From Planctomycetota bacterium (GTDB lineage Bacteria; Planctomycetota; Planctomycetia; Pirellulales; UBA7805), in NCBI GenBank assembly GCA_021413705.1, contig JAIOPX010000131.1, forward strand, positions 1-63,154: DNA of 63,154 nucleotides, in the 5' to 3' direction. Made by a program: the position numbers and the translations under genes. The notes under the pieces were generated by a model. That model worked only from the letters and a program-made list of their open reading frames with translations, made no database searches and was not told where the DNA came from. Positions within the stretch are counted from its first letter, which is position 1. Each line of letters opens with the position of its first letter. Of the stretch, positions 8,796 through 16,400 are shown in pieces.

Positions 8796-9581
8796 TTACT
8801 TGGCCGCGATGGGTTGCTCGGCCTGGGTGGCATGCTGCTTCTCAGCCGTTTGCGCCAACCAAGCGTCAAAATCTTCCCGCGACTGAACGACAATCCGTCC
8901 CCGCATTTTGTAGTGCCCCCAACCGCAAAGTTCCGCACACACCAGATCCCACGCTCCGATCTTGGTGGGGCGAAACCAAACGGGGATCACCATGCCCGGC
9001 ACGGCGTCTTGTTTGACCCGCAGGTTCGGCAAGAAGAAACTGTGCAAAACGTCTTCGCTCTTGAGATGCACCAGAACTTCCTCATCGACCGGCACATGCA
9101 ACTCCGAATCGAAAAACACGTCATCCGGCGTGTAGAGCTTGCCGTCTGGCCCCGCATAGCGGAATCGCCACTCGAATTGGCGTGCGCGAACTTCGACCTC
9201 GATGCCAGGATGCTCCGGCTTACGGATCTTGGCGTCGGCCCAGGCGTTCATCTGGTAGATGGCAATGAACAACAGCGTGGCGGCCGGGATGATGGTCCAC
9301 ACGACTTCCAGGGTGTGGCTGCCGTGAGTGTACTTGATTGCATCTCGATTAGATTTGGCATCGTACCGCCAGAGAAAGTAAGCCAGACAGACTTCCGTGG
9401 CGACGAACACGACGCCGGTCAGCCCCAGGATCATCATGAACAGGTTATCGATCACATGGCCGTCGGCGGAAACGTCCGCCGGGAACCAATGATCGAGCAT
9501 GTTCACGTCGGCCGAGACGACGAACAGCGCCACGCCAAGCGTGGGTACCAGAAAAAATATCAGGCTCCAGAACTTTCCCAC
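8796..9581 (-). CDS. ctaC: Cytochrome c oxidase subunit II
   Basis: A 261-residue subunit with two N-terminal TM segments (about residues 3-25 and 45-70) and a cupredoxin domain. The CuA ligands are visible as the family motif CAELCGWGHYKM (CxxxCxxxHxxM) and an upstream His in DVLHSFFLPN. No C-terminal heme-binding CxxCH is present, so it is not itself a fused caa3 subunit; heme c may be provided by separate proteins. The start is a GTG with a good AAGGAGAG site nine bases before it. It precedes subunit I by 42 bases. Confidence 0.96.
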   Translation of the reverse strand: MGKFWSLIFFLVPTLGVALFVVSADVNMLDHWFPADVSADGHVIDNLFMMILGLTGVVFVATEVCLAYFLWRYDAKSNRDAIKYTHGSHTLEVVWTIIPAATLLFIAIYQMNAWADAKIRKPEHPGIEVEVRARQFEWRFRYAGPDGKLYTPDDVFFDSELHVPVDEEVLVHLKSEDVLHSFFLPNLRVKQDAVPGMVIPVWFRPTKIGAWDLVCAELCGWGHYKMRGRIVVQSREDFDAWLAQTAEKQHATQAEQPIAAK

Positions 9582-9641
9582 GTTTCCACTCTCTCCTTAA
9601 ATCCGTCGCACGCGAAATTGTTTCACATTGCCGACAGTGTT

Positions 9642-11447
9642 TTACGAATGCTTTCCGTGTTCCTTTTCAGCCTTGTGCTCGGCCTTGGGCGGTTCGGGCT
9701 GCCAACCCTGGCGAAGTTTGTTCTCCAATTCTTCCGGTGGCTGGCTCAGCGGTTCATAGGGCAGACTCAGCACATAATGAACCAGATGCCAGAGGTCTTC
9801 CGCAGTGGCGGCTTTGGCCGGATCCACTGGCATGTCGGCCGTGCCTTCCGTCGGTTTGACTCCAGGCATCGGCGCGCCATTGATGCCAGAGGTAATGCGC
9901 CGGTAAATATCCAACGGGCGACGTCCGCCGCGATAGACGCCGGCCCGCAAATCGCGAGGGCGAATCGTCCGGGGCGGGAGCGCTCCAAGTGCGATAAACT
10001 CCTCGATCGCCTTCTCGCGCTCGGCAACCGGCTTCTGATCGAGTTCTTTCCGCCATGTGAACCAGAAGTCGTAGTCCGTTGTCTGCCCGTCACCCAACTG
10101 TGAATCGCCGTGACACTTATAACAACTGGCTACATCACTGTAGAACAACTCGCGACCGCGCTTGAGCGAGGCCTCTCGGCGGGCGTTGTCATCGCTGCTG
10201 AGTTCGGGAACCGGCGAACTGCTATCTCGCAGGTTTTTCGGAACATAAGTCACCCATTTCACGAATCCCTCGGGAGGTTCGACGGGGGCCACGATGTGCT
10301 TGTCTGCGTTATGCCAGGTTTGCAAAATGTTGGCCAGCACATTTTCGTCGGTCGCGTCGCTGACATTACCTTCCTTGTCAGGAAGATTGGCCACCAATGC
10401 GCTGGCAGCCGGCAAAGCCTGCCCGCCAGCGGCAAACTCAATCAACTTGATTTCGGTCTGACCGCGAACGCTGAGATATTCCACGTACTCGACCAGCGCC
10501 TCGCGCTCGTTTTCCGGCAACACGCGGAACGAAGGCATCGCCGTGCCGGGAACTCCTTCGGTCAGGATACGCATCAAGTCTGCTTTGGTTGGCTTTTCAG
10601 CCTCAGCGGTCGATTTGAATTTGAACTTTCCTTGGCGGTAGTCTCGGGGATAGGGATTGAGAAATACGGCCGTTGGCCCGGCGCCGTCACCGGTGATTCC
10701 GTGGCAATGGGCGCAGTGCAGACGATAGAGCCCATATTGGCGGCCATTCTTCTCGTGGACGCGGCCAGCCGACACTTCGAGCTTGTCCAAGTCGAAGCCG
10801 TACATTTGGACGAGGCCGGGGCGCGTCCCTTTCTCGTCATAGAGCTTGCTCTTCTTGTCGTTGCGAAACGGATCGAGTTCCGCCGGATCGGGCTGGTCGG
10901 GCGTTCCAAAGAGAGCCAGCAGCACGTCCGAGATTTGCTGCTTCTGATTTCTAAATACGGCGAACTTCAACTTCTCCGCTTTGGCAACATTCTTCAGCAG
11001 ATATTCCAACGCATCGTCGCGATCGCCAACCGAGTACTTGGTCTCTTTGGCTTTGTCTTCTTTCTCTCCTTGCTTCTCGACGACGATAATTTTTTGAATC
11101 ACGTCTCCCACCAGCAGCCCGGCCCCGCTAGCAGGTTTGTCGGCAACGACTTGCTCGACGACGGCGCCACCTGGGCCGTTGGCCAATCGCAATCCGTATG
11201 TTTCCTCGACCAACTTGGACAAATCGCTCTGCGCCGTGACGGCAGGTACAGCTTCCGGGACGGCCATCTCCAACTCAGGGTTGGGATTGACCCCCTGGAT
11301 TTTCATGTCCACTAGGTTGGACCGAAACTGAGGAGGCGGGGCGGAGCAGCCGGTCCACAACAACGCCGTCGCACAGGCAATCGCGAACGTCACGGGCTGG
11401 GAAGCCCAGGCTACGTTCGTGCGATGATTTAGTCTTCGTGACTTCAT
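9642..11447 (-). CDS. Diheme cytochrome c lipoprotein with PDZ-like domain
   Basis: A 601-residue secreted protein. The N-terminus has a signal sequence with lipobox-like ALLWTGC, so it is probably membrane-anchored lipoprotein. Residues about 90-190 read as a PDZ-like domain (YGLRLANGPGGAVVEQVVAD and GAGLLVGDVIQKI). Two heme-c sites follow at residues 245 (CAHCH) and 442 (CYKCH), each in a mono-heme cytochrome c domain. It lies between the cupredoxin-like genes and cox subunit II, so it may carry electrons from the bc complex towards CuA. An open frame upstream of the ATG is treated as non-coding. Confidence 0.88.
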   Translation of the reverse strand: MKSRRLNHRTNVAWASQPVTFAIACATALLWTGCSAPPPQFRSNLVDMKIQGVNPNPELEMAVPEAVPAVTAQSDLSKLVEETYGLRLANGPGGAVVEQVVADKPASGAGLLVGDVIQKIIVVEKQGEKEDKAKETKYSVGDRDDALEYLLKNVAKAEKLKFAVFRNQKQQISDVLLALFGTPDQPDPAELDPFRNDKKSKLYDEKGTRPGLVQMYGFDLDKLEVSAGRVHEKNGRQYGLYRLHCAHCHGITGDGAGPTAVFLNPYPRDYRQGKFKFKSTAEAEKPTKADLMRILTEGVPGTAMPSFRVLPENEREALVEYVEYLSVRGQTEIKLIEFAAGGQALPAASALVANLPDKEGNVSDATDENVLANILQTWHNADKHIVAPVEPPEGFVKWVTYVPKNLRDSSSPVPELSSDDNARREASLKRGRELFYSDVASCYKCHGDSQLGDGQTTDYDFWFTWRKELDQKPVAEREKAIEEFIALGALPPRTIRPRDLRAGVYRGGRRPLDIYRRITSGINGAPMPGVKPTEGTADMPVDPAKAATAEDLWHLVHYVLSLPYEPLSQPPEELENKLRQGWQPEPPKAEHKAEKEHGKHS

Positions 11448-11499
11448 AGCTACATCAACAGTTCCTGCGAAAAACTCACCGCGACAGGCAGACGCTGAG

Positions 11500-12456
11500 T
11501 CATTTACCGAAAGCCGCCGCCGGGATCTTGATTTCAACTTGTTTGGTTTCGTCATTGTTCAATTTCAAAGGAAGCACGCCGCCGGCCAGCGAACCTTTCT
11601 TGCCGTCGATTTCCACGTCCTTGAAGTTCTTCTGCAGCATTTCGTGCCAGAGTTGAATCTTCAGTTCGATGCCGGCAGGTAGATTGGCGATTTCAAACGA
11701 TCCATCCTTGCCGCTCGCCGTCACATAGCCGTTCTCATGCGGCATGACGTAGGCTCGCATCCACGGATGAATGCTGCAACTAACGGGCGCCGGCAAGTTC
11801 TCCGGCTTCTTTGGCTCGAAGAGCAACGATTGACCGGGACCAAGATTCTGGTTCAGATTGCTTTCGCGTCCCGCGATCAACGTGTTGTGGGAAACTGGAT
11901 CGCTATTGAGAACCTTCAGCTTCTGGCCGATGCTCATAGTCGCCACATGCGTGAGAAACACGCACGCCTTTTGATCGAACACCACATCGCCACTCTTGCC
12001 GGCAGCCGATTCGTGAACATTGTCGCCCGTCAACTTCAAGGCATATAGGGCCACGTTCGCCAAGCCGCCATTGGCGGAATCGACCACCAATGTGGGCTTC
12101 AGCACCGGGTGCCCACCAGGCTGGCAAACCGCCGGATCCTTGGAGATGCTTTCGTTTCCCGGCGAGGGGGGCGTGCCGATCACAACGATGCGGCCCTTAA
12201 GCGTGGCCCAGCCGGTCTTTTTCGGGGCTTCCGTGGGCGCGGCTTCGGCAGGCGCTCCCACCTTGCTGGCAATCTCCAAACGCATCCGCTTGGCAGATTC
12301 GGCGTTCGGCGGAATGGTGTCCACGCGAGGAGGTTCGCAACCCGTCACCGCCGCCAATGCCCCACAGAGCAGCGCGAAACGGAGCAGCGACACGGGCCGA
12401 ATTGCGGACCGTGTCGCGCTGAAATCTCGAGTAGAGTGACACCTCACTACCAACAC
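11500..12456 (-). CDS. Cupredoxin-like lipoprotein A
   Basis: A 318-residue protein with a lipobox (LAAVTGC). The body has a cupredoxin-like motif set: a conserved SHNTLIAG His and SCSIHPWMRAYV (Cys, His, Met in a type 1 copper-like order), followed by an Ig-like region resembling a carboxypeptidase regulatory domain (KDGSFEIANLPAGIEL). The start is a GTG at 12456 with a GGAGG site eight bases upstream, one base after the stop of the gene before it. It could be a secreted electron carrier, but copper binding is not proven. It is a paralogue of the upstream gene. Confidence 0.8.
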   Translation of the reverse strand: MLVVRCHSTRDFSATRSAIRPVSLLRFALLCGALAAVTGCEPPRVDTIPPNAESAKRMRLEIASKVGAPAEAAPTEAPKKTGWATLKGRIVVIGTPPSPGNESISKDPAVCQPGGHPVLKPTLVVDSANGGLANVALYALKLTGDNVHESAAGKSGDVVFDQKACVFLTHVATMSIGQKLKVLNSDPVSHNTLIAGRESNLNQNLGPGQSLLFEPKKPENLPAPVSCSIHPWMRAYVMPHENGYVTASGKDGSFEIANLPAGIELKIQLWHEMLQKNFKDVEIDGKKGSLAGGVLPLKLNNDETKQVEIKIPAAAFGK

Positions 12457-12457
12457 G

Positions 12458-13231
12458 CTAGTTTCCTCCGATCTTGGCCTTGATGACGCCCAGATCATTG
12501 TCACCCGGCTTGAGTTTCATCTTGAAACGACCGAAGCCCCAGGTGGTTTTTTTGCCGTCCACCGTGACATCCTTGACGAATCCGCCACGTTCCTGCCAGA
12601 CCTGAAACTCAATCTGGGCGTCGGTCGGCAAGCCTTTGATTTCAAATGTTCCATCAGCGGCGCTGACAGCGGCATACGGTCCATCGGTAACGAGCACATA
12701 ACCCTTCATCCAGGGGTGGATGCCACACTTGACTTCAAACGCCCGTGTCTCGGGCTTGGTGATATTCTTGATGGGAACCATGCCGTTGGCTGGAATGGTC
12801 ACATTGAATTCAGGATTATTCTTGGGATGCCCCTCGGTGTTATGGCCAACCGAGTCGGAATTCTTGAGTTCCAGCGTCTGACCGGCCTGCATGGTCAACA
12901 CATGGGGAATGAAATGACAGTCCTTGTTGTTCAACACTGCCGGTGGCAATTTCTCTCCTGCCGGCGCCTTGAGCTTAAGCGCCCAGATAAGAACATTCTG
13001 GATCCCGCCATCGGAACCTACCACCAGCGACTCGCGGAGCAACACATGCTTGCCGCAGACTTCCTTGTCTCGATCGGGAACGATTTTTTCGGGGGCAGGC
13101 GCCTTGCCGTCGAGAACAAACTTTCCCTTAAGCGTGGCGGTCTCGCTGCGCGCGGTTGTAGTGGCGCAGGCCAAAATAGCACTAACACTCAGAGCGATTG
13201 AGAACCAACGATTTGGGCGGCTGATCAACAT
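12458..13231 (-). CDS. Cupredoxin-like secreted protein B
   Basis: A 257-residue protein with a signal peptide (LSVSAILACATTTARSETA) and the same layout as its neighbour: SVGHNTEGHP with a His, and KCGIHPWMKGYV with Cys, His and Met, then a regulatory-type Ig domain (ADGTFEIKGLP). The His-Cys-His-Met set matches type 1 copper centres in plastocyanin-like proteins. It has a good AAGGAG site before the ATG. Two adjacent copies suggest duplication within the operon. Role as an electron shuttle between bc complex and oxidase is inferred from place. Confidence 0.82.
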   Translation of the reverse strand: MLISRPNRWFSIALSVSAILACATTTARSETATLKGKFVLDGKAPAPEKIVPDRDKEVCGKHVLLRESLVVGSDGGIQNVLIWALKLKAPAGEKLPPAVLNNKDCHFIPHVLTMQAGQTLELKNSDSVGHNTEGHPKNNPEFNVTIPANGMVPIKNITKPETRAFEVKCGIHPWMKGYVLVTDGPYAAVSAADGTFEIKGLPTDAQIEFQVWQERGGFVKDVTVDGKKTTWGFGRFKMKLKPGDNDLGVIKAKIGGN

Positions 13232-13248
13232 GCAAAGCTCCTTGGTAG

Positions 13249-13464
13249 TTACGATCCCGATCCCGGAGCGGCGGGCTGTGTCTTGGGACTCGGGTCGGTA
13301 GGTGGGACGGTCGCGTCTGGGGGTGGTAATTCGACGCTGGTATCCGGCACGGTGGTCGGTGCGCCGGGTGGGGCTTGGGCGGGTTCGCTCGTACAGCCCC
13401 AGGCAGGAATCAAAAGGCTCGCCGCGACCATTGCATTATACGCGAATCGCTTGCTGTGAACCAT
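13249..13464 (-). CDS. Small proline-rich lipoprotein
   Basis: A 71-residue protein, MVHSKRF..., with a lipobox at LLIPAWGC followed by a short tail rich in Pro, Thr and Ala. The frame is open further upstream, but the ATG at 13464 gives a clean signal and lies one base before the end of the large cytochrome gene. The proline-rich tail has no recognised domain. It may tether or fill the periplasmic part of the complex, which is inference only. Length and function make confidence moderate. Confidence 0.65.
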   Translation of the reverse strand: MVHSKRFAYNAMVAASLLIPAWGCTSEPAQAPPGAPTTVPDTSVELPPPDATVPPTDPSPKTQPAAPGSGS

Positions 13465-13465
13465 C

Positions 13466-16400
13466 TTAGGGGGCACTCCCTGCGGGGGGGGCGGCGCCGC
13501 CCGTCGCTTCCACTTTCTTGCGAATCGATGTCTGCCCCTCAATAAAGCGGTCCCAATTCGAGAGCAGGTCGGAAACCGCCTGCATCTGCTCGAGACTATC
13601 GCCGTGATATGGCTGCACGTTTTGCATGGTGCCGGGTATCTGGTCCCAGAATCCGTCTTGGGCTTTATTAGCCGGATCATAGGGGAAGTTGATCGGCATC
13701 TTGGTATACGGCAGGATCAAACTTGGCTTGGCGATCCAGCGGTGGACATAGTCCGGCTTGAGTCTCCGATAGACATCGGCCAGATTCGGCGCCAACGCCC
13801 GGTCGTTGCCATCCGGTTTGAAGTTGCCCACCAGGTGGCACTTGATGCAACCCGATTTATTGAGCACGATTTTCTCGGCATCGCCAAAGCGAGTTCCCGT
13901 CTTCCCGTCCTTGCGAAGCGTTTCCTGATATTCCTTTTCAGCCGATGCCAACCTCTGCACAGTATCCTTGGCACCGTACATGTTGGGATACTCGGCATTG
14001 TCACGCGCCACGAAGTACTGAACCAGCGACTCGGAGTCGTCGCTCGACATATTGAACTTTGGCATCCTCAAGATCACGCCGGGGCGGATCGGATACGGAT
14101 CCAACAAGAAGTCATGCAGCCACTTCTCCTGTGTCTTCTTCCCTTGCCCCACCAGCGGCGGCGGAACCCATGCCCAGGCGTCAGCACCTTCACCTTGCTT
14201 TTGAGTGGCTATAGCGATTGGCAACAGCAAGCGGGCGAAATCGCCGCCACGCACTGGATATTCCTTTTCAATTATCGGATTCTTCGGCAACAGGGCCGAA
14301 GCCAGGATTGGCAATGGGTCTTTGGGATAAACCACCGCGCCGCTGAGTACGGCAGGATTCCACATTTCAACATCGTAACCCCAGGGAGCCGTCGCAGAGA
14401 CCGTTTGCCCCTCCAAATCGGCCAAACGCATGAACTCCCCATCGCTCTCTGGATCGGACTTAATGAACCGCGAGACTTCAGGATGGCCTTCCTTGCCAAT
14501 TTTCATCAGGCCATGAATCGTGCCCGATCGCAGACCTCGGCGGTCAAGATTGAGCGACGCACGGCGTTCTTCCGGCGTCGCATGGTGCCGCAGGAACGGT
14601 GGCAGCGTGGAATCTGAAACCGGCTCAATCGCTCCCGGCTGATAGGCGATGTCCCACTTTCCCGTCTGAAGAACGTGGCATCCTTGGCAATTGAAGGTCG
14701 CCAAGGTCCTTTCACCTCGAATGACGGCCGCCTGCCGGGCATCAGGATGGAACACGTATTGCGCGGCTGGCGGTTCGCTGACCAGCCCCAATACGAACGT
14801 CATGATTTGCTCGCGCTGCTCGTCATTCAGATTGAACTGCGGCATCCGCAGCCATTCGTTGTAAGTTTTGTTCTCCGTCTTCTCGTAGTCGAAGCTGCGG
14901 GGTTGGCGCAACTTCTGCCACAAAAATCCTTCTCGCTGCTCGTGCATCAAGGCTTCGATAAAGAAACCATCAGAACCCCATGTCTTGGGATCGAGATGCG
15001 TGTGGGGGCCTTCAACATGGGCATCACCATGGTGGTCTGCTCCGTTGCCTTTGGCATTCTTTTCCTGTTCCTTCTTCAGGCGCGCCGCTTGTTCCTTCGG
15101 CAGGAACTCCAGGATATGCTCGAAGGCCAGCTTGGAGGTTTCTTTGCGCCCCCAGTCGGCCAACCCGGTGCCGATCGGGCGGGCGCTTTCAAACCCTGGC
15201 ACGTCGTGGCAGCCGGTGCAGCCGAACTTGCCGATCGCGCGACGGCCGACGTAATTCAGTTTCTTTGTATCGTCGATCGGCTCTGCCAATTCGACTTCGG
15301 CTCCCTTCAGCGAGGGAAGCACATCGTGCGGGATTCCCTTGTGCAGATATTCGCGTGCCCTGGCCACCGGGAACACGGTAAGCAAGTATTCCTGCACCAG
15401 CGTATCGAGCGACATGGCGCGGGCGATCTCGCGCTTCTTGGCCTCTTCTATCGGCAGCGGCTTCTTCTGGGCATCGAGCGTTTGAACCAAACGCTGCGCA
15501 TGGCCCGGGAGCTTTTCAGCAACTTCGGCAGGAACCCCTGTAACTATATACTGCTGGAGCGTGTCTTCACTCGTTTCAGGAAGCCATCGTTTCAGATATT
15601 CAAATAACTTCCTGTCGAGTTCTTTCATAGAAAGCACCGGTTCGTCCGCCGAGGGTGCGGATTCTTCACCGGTAAATGTTGTAAACGGATCGGCAACCGG
15701 CGCCCAATCAGGGCCGAGCAAGTAGGCGGCCATGTCCGCTGGCGGGTCGGTCATCCGCGTGCGCCCCTCGGCCGTGCGCTGCGACTTGCCGTCTTCGCCC
15801 AAAAGCGGTAACGGATCCAAGATCAGGTTCGGCATGGCCGTGCGGAGATGATAGCGCTTCGGATCGCGGAGCCAGGAGACCAGCCATTGCGATCCTTTCT
15901 CCGTCTTGAGCTTCGTTCCGAGCCCGGTCAGATCGGGACCGAACGTCGAGTCGGCCTGCGGCGTTTCCCCTTGCTTGTGGCAAGCGAGGCAACCGCGCGT
16001 CTGAAACAAGAGTTTGCCGCGCTCCGCGGATGCCGGCTCGGTCACAATGCTGGGAGCAGGCAAATCTTCCAGCGGACGGCTGTGATCCATCAGGTATTGG
16101 GCCATCGCGCGGGCTTCGATCGGCTCATAGAGCGCGGCCGTGTGCCGGGCATCTTCGGTCAAACCAGCGTGAAGGCCGAAGAACCGGGGCATCTTCGTCG
16201 ATGCGCGGATGCTCTGCGGGTTGAAGATCCAGCGATTGAGCGTACCCGGCCCCAACTTGCCGGCCACATGACGCAGACTTGGCCCAACCTTGCGGAATGT
16301 GCCGGGGCCTTCGACCGTTTTCACCTGGTCGGCCAGTTTTTGGGCTGCCGCGGTCAGCACGGGCGGGCGTGTCAAATAGGCTTGCAGCTCAAAGGTGTCC

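Noticed and set aside
6942-10103. Long plus-strand open frame of about 1050 codons opposite the oxidase genes
   Set aside because: It is antisense to ctaD, ctaC and the diheme cytochrome, is full of Arg, His, Gly and Asp in a pattern made by the high-GC third positions of the real genes, and has no domain.
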